This document shows, in pieces, positions 43,581-53,035 of a stretch of DNA of 64,000 bases. The DNA is from JAMZMI01 sp963848175 (lineage in GTDB: Bacteria; Bacteroidota; Bacteroidia; Cytophagales; Cyclobacteriaceae). The notes beneath the pieces were generated by a model. It was not told the origin of the DNA, ran no database searches, and was given only the letters and a program-made list of their open reading frames with translations. How positions within the stretch are numbered: position 1 is the first letter of the stretch; every line of letters starts with the position of its first letter. The stretch covers positions 186,001 through 250,000 of the forward strand of contig CAWKCO010000011.1 of assembly GCA_963848175.1 (NCBI GenBank). The letters are read 5' to 3'. Made by a program: the position numbers and the translations under genes.

Positions 43581-45806
43581 TTACAAAGCGCCTAAAAGAC
43601 TATTCAATGTAGCACTTGGTCGCATAGCGTTTGCCACTTTTTCGGCACTAGGATTATAATAACCTGCTATTTCCACTGGTTTTCCTTGAGCACCTATCAA
43701 CTCTTGATTGATTTTAGCTTCATTCTCTGCCAATACTTTCGCAAGATTAGAGAATTTAGCACTCAACTCTTTATCTGCTGTCTGAGCTGCCAAAGCCTCT
43801 GCCCAGTACATCGCAAGATAGAAATGACTACCACGGTTGTCTATCTGCCCTACTTTACGCGCTGGAGACTTATCATTTTCTAAAAATTTGGCTGTGGCCT
43901 GATCCAAAGTTTCTGCCAATACTTTCGCTTTTGGATTGTCGAAAGTTTCTGACAGATGCTCAAGAGAAACTGCCAATGCAAGAAACTCCCCAAGAGAATC
44001 CCAACGCAAATAACCTTCCTCCACAAACTGCTGTACGTGCTTAGGAGCTGATCCACCAGCACCAGTCTCAAACAATCCTCCACCATTCATCAACGGCACG
44101 ATTGAAAGCATTTTAGCGCTAGTACCCAGTTCTAAAATTGGGAATAAATCCGTCAAGTAATCACGTAGCACATTACCCGTTACTGAGATCGTGTCTTTAC
44201 CTTCAATGATTCGATCCAAAGAAAACTTGGTCGCTTTCTCAGGAGACATGATCTGAATATCCAAACCTGCGGTATCATGATCTCCCAAGTATTTTTTCAC
44301 TTTGGTGATCAACTGTGCATCGTGTGCACGTGCTTCGTCCAACCAAAATATTGCTGGCACACCTGTCGCTTTGGCTCTATTCACTGCTAGCTTGACCCAA
44401 TCCTGAATAGGCGCATCTTTCACTTGGCACATTCTCCAAATATCACCTTCTTCCACATCATGAGACAATAAGACCTCACCAGCAGCATTCACCACATTCA
44501 CTTTACCACTAGCTGGTATTTGAAAAGTCTTGTCATGAGAACCGTATTCTTCTGCTTTTTGAGCCATCAAACCAACGTTTGATACACTACCCATGGTAGT
44601 TGGGTCAAAAGCTCCATTTTTCTTACAAAAATCAATCACCTCCTGATATACGCCTGCATAGCTTCTGTCCGGAATGATCGCTTTGGTATCATGAAGCTTG
44701 CCATCCCATCCCCACATCTGACCAGAAGTTCTGATCGCGGCAGGCATAGATGCATCAATAATCACATCACTAGGTACATGAAGGTTAGTAATTCCCTTAT
44801 CAGAATTGACCATGGCCAATTCAGGACGTGCATCGTAGCTCGCTTTAATATCTGCCTCGATAGCCGCTTTCTTATCAGCTGGTAGTTTCTCTATTTTAGC
44901 ATAAAGATCACCCAGCCCGTTTGTAGCATCCACTCCAATTTCTGCGAATAAATCCGCATATTTCGTGAATACGTCCTTGAAATATACCGTCACAGCATGA
45001 CCGAAAATGATTGGGTCAGAAACCTTCATCATCGTCGCTTTTAGGTGAACTGAAAGCAACACTCCTTGCGCTTTGGCTTCTTGAATTTCCGTTTCTAAAA
45101 ATTCTCTTAAAGCTTTTTTGCTCATTACTGCAGCATCAATGATCTCACCAGCTAGCAAAGCTGTTTTCTCTTTCAAAACGGTCACCTTACCATTTGGCTC
45201 TACCAATTCTATTTTAGCAGTATCAGCCTTAGCTATCGTCACAGATTTTTCACTTCCGTAAAAATCGCCACTCTGCATACTCGCCACGTGCGACTTAGAA
45301 GAGGCGCTCCACTCACCCATTGAATGCGGGTTTTTTCTAGCATATTGTTTTACAGAACCAGGAGCACGTCGGTCAGAATTTCCTTCGCGAAGCACAGGGT
45401 TCACCGCACTACCTTTGATTTTATCATATCTAGACCTGATTTCTTTCTCTTCGTCCGTCTTTGGCTCTGCCGGATAGTCTGGCAACTTATAACCTTGAGA
45501 TTGCAACTCTTTGATAGCTGCCTGAAGCTGCGGAATAGATGCACTAATGTTAGGAAGTTTGATAATATTGGCTTCTGGTGTTTTGGCCATCTCTCCTAGC
45601 TCGGTTAAAGCATCCGCCATTTTTTGATTGTCCTCCAAGTATTCGGGAAAACTAGAAATGATTCGCCCAGCCAAGGAAATATCACGTGTTTCCACATCCA
45701 CATTGGCTTGTGCCAAGAAAGGTTTTACTATATGTAAAAGTGAATAGGTCGCTAAAGCTGGAGCTTCGTCCGTGAGCGTGTAGATAATCTTAGGTTCTTT
45801 TGCCAT
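43581..45806 (-). CDS. icd: Monomeric NADP-dependent isocitrate dehydrogenase
   Basis: TCA-cycle enzyme converting isocitrate to 2-oxoglutarate. At 741 residues it is the monomeric type (IDH-II), with KIIYTLTDEAPALATYSLL at the start, the substrate-binding segment ENPHSMGEWSASSKSHVASM (here KNPHSMGEW), MKVSDPIIFGHAV, VSNVGLMAQKAEEYGSHDKTF, the NADP-related LWDEARAHDA-like FWLDEARAHDAQLITKV and GTSAKMLSIVPLMNGGGLFETGAGGSAPKHVQQFVEEG-YLRWDSLGEFLA. Starts 30 bases downstream of panB on the same strand, possibly read through from panB's promoter. Confidence 0.97.
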   Translation of the reverse strand: MAKEPKIIYTLTDEAPALATYSLLHIVKPFLAQANVDVETRDISLAGRIISSFPEYLEDNQKMADALTELGEMAKTPEANIIKLPNISASIPQLQAAIKELQSQGYKLPDYPAEPKTDEEKEIRSRYDKIKGSAVNPVLREGNSDRRAPGSVKQYARKNPHSMGEWSASSKSHVASMQSGDFYGSEKSVTIAKADTAKIELVEPNGKVTVLKEKTALLAGEIIDAAVMSKKALREFLETEIQEAKAQGVLLSVHLKATMMKVSDPIIFGHAVTVYFKDVFTKYADLFAEIGVDATNGLGDLYAKIEKLPADKKAAIEADIKASYDARPELAMVNSDKGITNLHVPSDVIIDASMPAAIRTSGQMWGWDGKLHDTKAIIPDRSYAGVYQEVIDFCKKNGAFDPTTMGSVSNVGLMAQKAEEYGSHDKTFQIPASGKVNVVNAAGEVLLSHDVEEGDIWRMCQVKDAPIQDWVKLAVNRAKATGVPAIFWLDEARAHDAQLITKVKKYLGDHDTAGLDIQIMSPEKATKFSLDRIIEGKDTISVTGNVLRDYLTDLFPILELGTSAKMLSIVPLMNGGGLFETGAGGSAPKHVQQFVEEGYLRWDSLGEFLALAVSLEHLSETFDNPKAKVLAETLDQATAKFLENDKSPARKVGQIDNRGSHFYLAMYWAEALAAQTADKELSAKFSNLAKVLAENEAKINQELIGAQGKPVEIAGYYNPSAEKVANAMRPSATLNSLLGAL

Positions 45807-45836
45807 GTTTTAGACTAAGGTGTTTTGCTTTGATAA

Positions 45837-46655
45837 TTAATAACTCTCCTTCTCATTAGGAAAGTCCTTTGATTTAATGTCTTTTATATATCCAGAAGTT
45901 GCCTCCCTGATGATTGTATTCAAATCGGCATATTGCCTTAAAAATCTAGGTTTAAAATCCTGCGTGATGCCAAGCATATCATGAACTACAAGTACTTGTC
46001 CATCCACATCTGCTCCAGCACCAATTCCAATCACTGGAATCTCCAGCTTTGAAGACACGGCTTTCGCCAAGTTGGCAGGAATCTTTTCCAGCACTATGCC
46101 AAAGCATCCCAAATCCTGAAGTAGCTGTGCGTCTTTGATCAGCTTTTCCGCCTCTTCATCCTCTTTGGCTCTCACGGTGTAAGTCCCAAATTTATAAATG
46201 GACTGAGGAGTAAGTCCCAAATGCCCCATCACGGGAATACCGGCAGAAAGCACACGACTCACACTCTCTTTGATCTCAATACCCCCCTCCATTTTCACGG
46301 CATGTGCACCAGATTCTTTCATTATTCTGATGCTCGACCTAAGCGCTTCTGAGCTATTGCCTTGGTAACTACCAAAAGGCACATCCACCACCACTAAAGC
46401 TCTTTTCACAGCCTTTACTACGGATGTTGCATGCCATATCATGTGATCCAGAGTGATGGGTAGCGTGGTGTCATTACCAGCCATCACATTAGAGGCCGAA
46501 TCGCCAACCAAAATCACATCAATCCCCGCTTCATCCAAAATTTTAGCCATGGAATAGTCGTATGCCGTGAGCATCGCTATTTTCTCACCCATGGCTTTCA
46601 TTTCCAATAGACGGTGAGTGGTCAACTTATTGAATGTAGTCTTAGCTGTGCTCAT
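45837..46655 (-). CDS. panB: 3-methyl-2-oxobutanoate hydroxymethyltransferase
   Basis: First step of pantothenate synthesis: hydroxymethyl transfer from methylene-tetrahydrofolate to 2-oxoisovalerate. It is a TIM-barrel enzyme of 272 residues. Seen: AMLTAYDYSMAKILDEAGIDVILVGDSASNVM, VVVDVPFGSYQG, AVKMEGG, VMGHLGLTPQS and VIGIGAGADVDGQVLVVHDMLG. I place the start at the ATG at 46655 (MSTAKTTFNKLT), not at the GTG 21 bases upstream. The promoter box lies at 46690-46697, and icd follows after 30 bases. panC and panD are not in the window. Confidence 0.96.
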   Translation of the reverse strand: MSTAKTTFNKLTTHRLLEMKAMGEKIAMLTAYDYSMAKILDEAGIDVILVGDSASNVMAGNDTTLPITLDHMIWHATSVVKAVKRALVVVDVPFGSYQGNSSEALRSSIRIMKESGAHAVKMEGGIEIKESVSRVLSAGIPVMGHLGLTPQSIYKFGTYTVRAKEDEEAEKLIKDAQLLQDLGCFGIVLEKIPANLAKAVSSKLEIPVIGIGAGADVDGQVLVVHDMLGITQDFKPRFLRQYADLNTIIREATSGYIKDIKSKDFPNEKESY

Positions 46656-46689
46656 AATTGATGGGGTAGTATCCACTTACAGGAAGGCG

Positions 46690-46697
46690 CAAAACTA
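46690..46697 (-). promoter_or_regulatory. -7 box (TAGTTTTG) for panB
   Basis: Perfect TAnnTTTG match on the minus strand, 34 bases before the panB ATG at 46655. Confidence 0.5.
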
Positions 46698-46724
46698 ACA
46701 AAAACGATGCTCTTGAGAAACATG

Positions 46725-47282
46725 CTAGGCCTTCCATTTAATATTACACCCTACACTTGGTAGTTGATTCGCTGGTGATGGCTGGCTGGCCAATAAAGAT
46801 TCCATTGCATGGATCAATTCCTTACCATCATTCACCACGTCATTCCCTGGAGTTGCTCCATCCATTCTACCTCGGTAGTAGCATTTCAAATCCGCATCGA
46901 ATAGATACAAATCTGGTGTACAAGCTGCCATATACGACTTAGCCACCTCCTGAGTTGCGTCAAACAAGTAGGGAAAACCAAAATTAACGGACCGGGCTTG
47001 ATCCTTCATTTGCTCAGGCCCATCCTGAGGATATTTTTCTATATCATTAGATGAAATGGCCACTGCGCCGATTCCCTTTTTCAAATGTTCATTTGCAATG
47101 GCCACAAGCCGGTCTTGAACATGAATTACATAAGGACAATGAGCACAGATGAACATTACAACCAAACCATGCTCGCCTCTTACATCTTCCAAAACAGTCT
47201 CTCTGCCAGAAACCACATCTGTTAATTTAAATGATGGTGCCTTTTGCCCCAAAGGCATCATATTAGATGGTGTCATTGCCAT
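46725..47282 (-). CDS. Thioredoxin-fold protein with CxxC (peroxiredoxin-like)
   Basis: A 185-residue cytoplasmic thiol-disulfide protein in the AhpC/TSA-like group. The active site is FICAHCPYV, a CxxC pair after the first strand, and the conserved SNDIEKYPQDGP and the cis-proline region AACTPDLYLFD follow. The start is set at the ATG at 47282 (MAMTPSNMMPLGQKAP); an upstream in-frame GTG would add an unlikely extension. No signal peptide. Similar proteins are widespread in Bacteroidota; the partner is unknown. Confidence 0.9.
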   Translation of the reverse strand: MAMTPSNMMPLGQKAPSFKLTDVVSGRETVLEDVRGEHGLVVMFICAHCPYVIHVQDRLVAIANEHLKKGIGAVAISSNDIEKYPQDGPEQMKDQARSVNFGFPYLFDATQEVAKSYMAACTPDLYLFDADLKCYYRGRMDGATPGNDVVNDGKELIHAMESLLASQPSPANQLPSVGCNIKWKA

Positions 47283-47327
47283 TTTATTTCTTTTTTGTAT
47301 AGGAAAATTTATTTCAATAATACGATG

Positions 47328-47335
47328 CAAATCTA
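47328..47335 (-). promoter_or_regulatory. -7 box (TAGATTTG) for the thioredoxin-fold gene
   Basis: Perfect TAnnTTTG match on the minus strand, 45 bases upstream of the ATG at 47282. Confidence 0.5.
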
Positions 47336-47441
47336 ATCAATCAACGCCGTGCAGGCCTCATCTTTGACTTTAGATAAGGTGACAACAATTGACTGGGCTA
47401 ATTCATTGGCGAATGCCTTAAAAACGTTTATTTTGTGAACA

Positions 47442-48446
47442 ATGCAATACTCGATCATAAATAAAGTGTGTTTTTTATTCGTACTGATTGCTCTTCAAGG
47501 TTGTCTTGAAACACAATCAAGTAAGGGGTATAAAAAAAAGGCAGCTAAGAAATATAGTATTCCAAAATCTGACATTGAGATCGATTCAAATACTGTTTTT
47601 ACTGTTTTTGGTACGCCACTTCCGCCTAAAACACAAACAGGCAGAGATGCCAACTTGAGAGAAAAGCAGCTTAAAAATGCAGAAGAGCGTTACAAAATCG
47701 CCCCTCAAAATATCAACAATGCCATCAACTACGGACGAAAACTTTCCAATGTAGGATTGTATTATGAGTCTATTCGTGTTTTTTCTGAAGGTTTAGATCA
47801 AAACCCATCATCATTTAGACTACTTAGACATAGGGGCCATCGCTACATTACCATAAGACAATTTGATTTGGCCATAGAGGATTTACAGCGAGCAGCATTT
47901 TACTCTCGACCTGCCAAAAATGAAGTAGAGCAAGATGATTTGGGAAAAACAAGTGAGAATGCGCTGAGCAACGACAAATTCAACATCTATTACTATTTAG
48001 GAATTGCGCATTACCTCAAAGGCAACTACGACAAATCCATTTCCTCTTTCAAAAAATGTGCGACCTACGTGGATAACAATGATCTATTGGTGGCTGTCAC
48101 TCATTGGTTTTACCTTACCTACAAAAAAATTGGGAATGAAAAGGCAGCAGCTGATTTATTGCTCCCTATTACTCGCAAAACCAAAGTCATTCAAAATTCC
48201 GAATACTTAAATCTAATCATGGTATTCAAAGGAATCTACGAAGCAGAAACGGTACTGTCTTATGCTGAAAACGACGATAAAAGTTTAAACCCCACACTCG
48301 CATACGGTGTTGCAAACTGGTATTTATTCAGGGGTGATATAGACAAATCGACCAGAATTTTTGACCTAATACTTCAAAATGATTCATGGGAACTTTTGGA
48401 ATACATCTCTACGGAATGTTACATTAAAAGTACGCAATCCTTATAA
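47442..48446 (+). CDS. TPR-repeat lipoprotein
   Basis: A 334-residue lipoprotein: signal MQYSIINKVCFLFVLIALQGC with the lipobox cysteine at residue 21, followed by a charged linker. From about residue 75 there are tetratricopeptide-like helical pairs (INYGRKLSNVGLYYESIRVFSEGLDQNP, LLRHRGHRYITIRQFDLAIEDLQRA, IYYYLGIAHYLKGNYDKSISSFKKCATYV, VANWYLFRGDIDKSTRIFDLIL). An envelope scaffold is likely, with an unknown partner. It is convergent with the GDPD gene and overlaps its end by 6 bases. Confidence 0.88.
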   Translation: MQYSIINKVCFLFVLIALQGCLETQSSKGYKKKAAKKYSIPKSDIEIDSNTVFTVFGTPLPPKTQTGRDANLREKQLKNAEERYKIAPQNINNAINYGRKLSNVGLYYESIRVFSEGLDQNPSSFRLLRHRGHRYITIRQFDLAIEDLQRAAFYSRPAKNEVEQDDLGKTSENALSNDKFNIYYYLGIAHYLKGNYDKSISSFKKCATYVDNNDLLVAVTHWFYLTYKKIGNEKAAADLLLPITRKTKVIQNSEYLNLIMVFKGIYEAETVLSYAENDDKSLNPTLAYGVANWYLFRGDIDKSTRIFDLILQNDSWELLEYISTECYIKSTQSL

Positions 48447-49343
48447 TTCCGCAATATCCTTTCTGATTTGCAGCATGATCTCTGGGTGATCGGTAATAAT
48501 CCCATCCACTCCCATGTGCATCATTTTCACCATATCCTCGCGCGTATTTACGGGGTAAGTGTACACCTTAAATCCATGAGCGTGCATGCGGAAAATGCGT
48601 CGAGTAGACAGTGTAGTATATTCTGGGTTTAGAGAAGAAAGGTCTCCTTCAAGCTTTGCTCTCCCAAGGTGCACCCTTGTTTCAATATAGAAGGCAATAA
48701 GTGGAGTAGAATCCTCTCCGATCAATAGTTTTTTCGTCTGAACTTTATCATCCAATTCATGAATGGCTTCCAAATACTCATTTTCATAAGACTGGAGGAT
48801 CACCCATTCATAGCCATTCTTTTCTGACCTTACAACCTCAACCAATTTCTCCGCAAAGTCTTCGTAATGCGGGTGATTCATGTGTTTAATTTCAATCAAC
48901 ACTTTACACCTTCCAGCAACTAAATCCAGCACTTCCTTTAATGTTGGAACTTTTTGATCTCTGTATTGTGGGTCAAACCAAGAACCCGCATCAAGCTTGC
49001 GGATTTCTTCGAGTGTGTAGTCATAAACCTGACCTGTACCATTAGTAGTACGATCCAATGTTTCATCATGAATGACAACCACTTCCTCGTCTTTGGTATG
49101 ACGAACATCCAGCTCAATCATATCCACACCCATATTTATAGCCTTTTCGAAAGCTGCAAGCGTGTTTTCAGGAGCCAAAGCAGAGGCACCCTTATGAGCA
49201 ATTACTTCAACATACTTCTCTTTCATCGAAGCATCTATTTCACCGCTCACGACAATATTTCTATAAATCCATGGCTCAAAAACAGCCACAGCCAAGAAAA
49301 GTAAAATAAATGGACTTGAATAAACGATAAACTTTTGAGTCAT
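48441..49343 (-). CDS. Glycerophosphodiester phosphodiesterase (GDPD), membrane-anchored
   Basis: Hydrolyses glycerophosphodiesters to glycerol-3-phosphate and an alcohol. At 300 residues it has an uncleaved N-terminal hydrophobic helix (residues ~8-25, SSPFILLFLAVAVFEPWIY), then the GDPD barrel. Catalytic and metal residues are in EVIAHKGASALAPENTLAAF, MIELDVRHTKDEEVVVIHDETLDRTTNG, KVLIEIKH and the end motif GVDGIITDHPE. The domain faces the periplasm. It overlaps the 3' end of the TPR gene by 6 bases (convergent). Confidence 0.95.
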   Translation of the reverse strand: MTQKFIVYSSPFILLFLAVAVFEPWIYRNIVVSGEIDASMKEKYVEVIAHKGASALAPENTLAAFEKAINMGVDMIELDVRHTKDEEVVVIHDETLDRTTNGTGQVYDYTLEEIRKLDAGSWFDPQYRDQKVPTLKEVLDLVAGRCKVLIEIKHMNHPHYEDFAEKLVEVVRSEKNGYEWVILQSYENEYLEAIHELDDKVQTKKLLIGEDSTPLIAFYIETRVHLGRAKLEGDLSSLNPEYTTLSTRRIFRMHAHGFKVYTYPVNTREDMVKMMHMGVDGIITDHPEIMLQIRKDIAEL

Positions 49344-49406
49344 GACTTAATGAAATTAGAAAGTATGTTGAAGTTAATCAAATGGTGTTTCTATTAATAA
49401 TTTAAA

Positions 49407-51168
49407 TCAACTTTCTAAATCAGCTTTCACATCCAAAGCCAATTCATCCAACTGAGCCTGATCCAAATGACTTGGAGAGTCTATCATCACATCTCTACCT
49501 GAAGTATTCTTAGGGAAAGCGATAAAATCTCTTATACTATCCTGCCCACCAAACAGCGCACACAAGCGATCGAAACCAAACGCTAAGCCACCGTGCGGAG
49601 GAGCTCCATATTCAAAAGCGCTCATCAAAAATCCAAATTGAGCCTGAGCTTCTTCTTTACTAAAGCCCAATACATCAAACATTCTTGACTGCACGTCTCT
49701 ATCATGAATCCTGATAGAACCGCCACCTACTTCCACACCATTCACCACCATATCGTAGGCATTCGCTCTTACAGCACCTGGATCAGTATTAAGCTTATCC
49801 ATATCCTCAGGGTTTGGTGAGGTAAATGGATGGTGCATTGCGTGGAATCGTTTACTCGTCTTCATCCCACTCCAAAAGAGGGAAATCTACCACCCACGCA
49901 GCTGCCACTTTATCTTTGTCTCTCAAACCAAGACGCGTTCCCATTTCCAACCTCAACTCACAAAGTTGTTTGCGTGTACTATCCAAGCCTCCCGCCATTA
50001 CGAGAATCAAATCACCGGCCTTGGCATCCAATTTTTCAGCCCAAACTTTTAACTCATCTTCGTTGAAAAATTTATCCACTGAGCTTTTCACGCTACCGTC
50101 GGCATTCACTCTTGCATAAATCAATCCTTTAGCTCCGATTTGAGGGCGTTTTACAAAATCTGTCAACTCATCTACTTGCTTGCGAGTGTACTCAGCACAT
50201 CCTGCCGCATTGATAGCCAATACTGACTCTGCATCATCAAACACCACAAAACCTTTTCCTTTCGCAACGTCAGTCAGGTCTACGAACTCCATTCCAAATC
50301 TCAAATCCGGCTTATCAGAACCGTATTTAGACATAGCATCAACATAAGGCAAATGAGGAAGCTTACCTAGTTCCACACCTTTCACTTCTTTGAACAAGTA
50401 GCGTATGAGCCCCTCAAACATATCTAGGATATCCTCTCTGGTCACAAATGACATTTCACAGTCTATCTGAGTAAACTCCGGTTGTCTATCTGCTCGCAAA
50501 TCTTCGTCACGAAAGCATTTTACAATCTGAAAATAGCGATCAAAGCCTGACACCATAAGCAGCTGCTTAAAAGTCTGTGGAGACTGTGGCAAAGCATAAA
50601 ATTGACCTGGGTTCATTCTTGATGGCACCACAAAATCCCTTGCTCCTTCCGGAGTAGATTTGATCAAAACTGGAGTTTCTACCTCCATAAATAGCTTATC
50701 ATTTAGATAAGTACGTGTCTTTTGAAGCATCTGGTGTCTGAGCTCCAAATTCTTACGCACTGCACCTCGTCTAAGATCGAGATATCTATATTTCATGCGC
50801 AAATCCTCACCTCCATCGGTTTCGTCCTCAATCATAAATGGAGGCACCTTAGATTTATTAAGGTAGGACATGGCCGAAACCTTTACTTCTACATTTCCTG
50901 TAGGGATTTTATCATTTTTAGACACACGCTCTACCACCGCTCCTGTGGCAGAAATCACAAACTCGCGACCAGCATGACGCGCCAAATCCAACACTTCAGC
51001 AGGAGTTTTGCCTTCTTCAAAAATCAATTGGGTCACGCCATATTTATCACGTAGATCTATCCAGATCATACCACCTTTGTCTCGTATTCGCTGCACCCAA
51101 CCCGCTAGGGTTACTTCCTGTCCAACATGCTGATCTCTTAGCTCTCCACAAGTATGCGTTCTTAACAT
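49407..51168 (-). CDS. aspS: Aspartyl-tRNA synthetase; single-base frameshift near 49854
   Basis: Charges tRNA-Asp and is essential. From the ATG at 51168 (MLRTHTCGELRDQHVGQ): an OB fold, then class II motif 1 (LRHQMLQKTRTYLNDKLFMEVETPVL), motif 2 (FQIVKCFRDEDLRADRQPEFTQID), the GAD insertion domain, and motif 3 in the second part (GLAFGFDRLCALFGG). The first frame stops at 49852 after VVDFPLLEWDEDE. The family continues KRFHAMHHPFTSPNPEDMDKL in another frame up to 49407. Removing one base near 49854 joins the frames as EWDEDE-KRFHAMHH, with the right length. An essential gene cannot really be broken, so this is almost certainly an indel in the sequence or an undescribed recoding event. Confidence 0.94.
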
Positions 51169-51207
51169 CGTATCTTTAGTTTCTAATTCTATCTCAATAA
51201 ACAGGCG

Positions 51208-51215
51208 CAAATTTA
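51208..51215 (-). promoter_or_regulatory. -7 box (TAAATTTG) for aspS
   Basis: Perfect TAnnTTTG match on the minus strand, 39 bases before the aspS ATG at 51168. Confidence 0.5.
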
Positions 51216-51225
51216 ACAATAGTTT

Positions 51226-51233
51226 TAGCTTTG
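51226..51233 (+). promoter_or_regulatory. -7 box (TAGCTTTG) for the 51252 gene
   Basis: Perfect TAnnTTTG match, 18 bases before the ATG at 51252. Only 10 bases separate it from the divergent aspS box, so the two polymerase sites overlap back to back. Confidence 0.5.
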
Positions 51234-51251
51234 AGATAAATTAATATCAAC

Positions 51252-51827
51252 ATGCTATTGAAGACTTCTGCATCCACACTTTTGGCGGCTATTTTAATCA
51301 TCCTCTCTGCCACATTTACTCAAGCTCAAACCGAACTACAAAGAATCAAAATAACGAAGAGCATTTCAATGAAAGTGCCCACTTCATTTGTTCCAATGAG
51401 CCCCGCCGAAATTAGAAATAAATATGTGGCTTATCGTGCTCCCATAGCCATGTTCACCCTTCCTGATCAGCCAGTAGATTTGAGTGTAAACACAAACAGC
51501 TCTCCTTGGACAGGCAATGACCTTAACATTCTAAAGGATTTTTATAAGGCCAATATTCAAAACTTATTTTCTGAGGTAAATTTCATTCAGGAGAATATCG
51601 TAAGTATTAGCAATCGTGATTTTGCGGTTTTTGAGTTTACCTCAAAAGTGACGGACGAAGAAAACTCCTTAGGTCTCAATTCTTCCCCAATTAGCAAATA
51701 CACTTACATTATGTACACTTTCTATGAAGGGAATGTGCTGCTATTCCACTTCAACTGCAAGGCTAGTCAGAAAAGCCTGTGGCAAGATGCCGTGAAAGAA
51801 ATCATGGAAAGTGTAAGGGTTAATTAA
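51252..51827 (+). CDS. Secreted protein of unknown function
   Basis: A 191-residue exported protein with signal peptide MLLKTSASTLLAAILIILSATFTQAQ (cleavage at AQA-Q or just before it). The mature part is a beta/alpha mix (ISMKVPTSFVPMSPAEIRNKYVAYRAPIAMFTLP, FAVFEFTSKVTDEEN, YTYIMYTFYEGNVLLFHFNCKASQKSLWQDAVKEIMESVRVN) resembling small periplasmic domains that bind a ligand, but I know no family. Its stop codon overlaps the ATG of tadA (TAATG), so it is co-translated with it. Confidence 0.7.
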   Translation: MLLKTSASTLLAAILIILSATFTQAQTELQRIKITKSISMKVPTSFVPMSPAEIRNKYVAYRAPIAMFTLPDQPVDLSVNTNSSPWTGNDLNILKDFYKANIQNLFSEVNFIQENIVSISNRDFAVFEFTSKVTDEENSLGLNSSPISKYTYIMYTFYEGNVLLFHFNCKASQKSLWQDAVKEIMESVRVN

Positions 51828-52288
51828 TGGAAAAACTCACAATCCATAGCGACGAGCATTTCATGAAATTGGCTTTAGTTGAAGCTCAAAAAGCTTACGA
51901 CGAAGGAGAAATACCTGTGGGGGCGATTGTCACTTGCAATGACAAAGTGATCGCCAGAGCCTGCAATCAAGTACAAAAGCTAAACGATGTGACGGCACAC
52001 GCCGAAATTCTCGCTATCACCTCCGCACAAAACTATCTGGGTGCAAAATACCTCAATGAGTGCACGCTTTATGTGACACTTGAACCCTGCACGATGTGTG
52101 GCGGAGCGCTCTACTGGAGCCAGATAAAAAAAATCGTGATAGGTGCCAAAGATGAAAGGCGAGGGTATTCCACCATTAGCAATCAAATTATTCATCCAAA
52201 AACTGAAACTCATCAAGGATTGATGGCTGCTGAGTCTGAAGAACTCATAAAATCCTTTTTTCTAAAATTGAGAGGGAACAATATATAG
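51827..52288 (+). CDS. tadA: tRNA adenosine(34) deaminase (TadA-type cytidine/deoxycytidylate deaminase fold)
   Basis: Zinc deaminase converting A34 to inosine in tRNA-Arg. At 153 residues the zinc motif is complete: H58-A-E60 (THAEILAI) and PCTMC with C88 and C91 (LEPCTMCGGALYWSQI). The C-terminal part carries the conserved aromatic and basic residues. Its A overlaps the preceding stop (TAATG). Guanine-deaminase-like relatives exist; the residues around the zinc site and the length favour TadA. Confidence 0.9.
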   Translation: MEKLTIHSDEHFMKLALVEAQKAYDEGEIPVGAIVTCNDKVIARACNQVQKLNDVTAHAEILAITSAQNYLGAKYLNECTLYVTLEPCTMCGGALYWSQIKKIVIGAKDERRGYSTISNQIIHPKTETHQGLMAAESEELIKSFFLKLRGNNI

Positions 52289-52349
52289 ACACGAACGTTC
52301 TATCTTCGAGTACAAATAGATTTTTCAATATACTTAAACATTAAAAATT

Positions 52350-52955
52350 ATGTCATTTCAATTACCTGAACTGCCTTACGCACACGACGCACTTGAACCA
52401 CATATCGATAAAGCTACCATGGAAATCCACCATGGCAAGCACCACAATGCTTATGTAAGCAAACTAAACGATGCGATCAAAGACACACCAATGGCTGGCA
52501 AGTCTTTGGACGAGCTTATGGCAAGTCACTCTGACGTAGCTGCTGTAAGAAACAATGGTGGTGGTCACTGGAATCACTCACTATTCTGGACAATCATGAG
52601 TCCAAAAGGTGGTGGAGAACCTACAGGTGAACTAGCTGCGGCTATCAACAGCGCTTTTGGTTCTTTCGAGGAATTCAAAACTGCATTTAGCAATGCTGGT
52701 GCTACAAGATTTGGCTCTGGATGGGCTTGGCTTTGCGTACAGAAAGGTGGTAAAGTGGAAGTTTGCTCTTCAGCAAACCAAGACAACCCATTGATGCCAG
52801 GTGTCGGATGCGGAGGAACACCTATCCTTGGCCTTGACGTATGGGAGCACGCATACTATCTCAAGTATCAAAACAAAAGACCTGATTACATCAACGCATT
52901 CTTTAGCGTGATCAACTGGGAGCAAGCAAGCAAGCTTTATGCTGCTGGAAAATAA
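52350..52955 (+). CDS. sodB: Superoxide dismutase, Fe/Mn family
   Basis: Dismutes superoxide in the cytoplasm. At 201 residues all four metal ligands are visible: H27 (MEIHHGKHHNAYV), the histidine of GGHWNHSLFW, and the aspartate and histidine of LDVWEHAYYLKYQNKRPDY. The metal (Fe, Mn or cambialistic) cannot be decided with confidence from the sequence. It appears to have its own transcript ended by the terminator at 52985-53012. Confidence 0.97.
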   Translation: MSFQLPELPYAHDALEPHIDKATMEIHHGKHHNAYVSKLNDAIKDTPMAGKSLDELMASHSDVAAVRNNGGGHWNHSLFWTIMSPKGGGEPTGELAAAINSAFGSFEEFKTAFSNAGATRFGSGWAWLCVQKGGKVEVCSSANQDNPLMPGVGCGGTPILGLDVWEHAYYLKYQNKRPDYINAFFSVINWEQASKLYAAGK

Positions 52956-52984
52956 CTGAGCAGTTTCAAAACTTCTTAACACGA

Positions 52985-53012
52985 AAAAAGGCCTTCTTGC
53001 GAAGGCCTTTTT
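52985..53012. terminator. Terminator after sodB
   Basis: 11-bp stem AAAAGGCCTTC (52986-52996) / GAAGGCCTTTT (53001-53011) with loop TTGC and flanking A and T runs, usable by both strands. Confidence 0.92.
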
Positions 53013-53035
53013 CATTTGGGTTTAATGGTAGCAGA

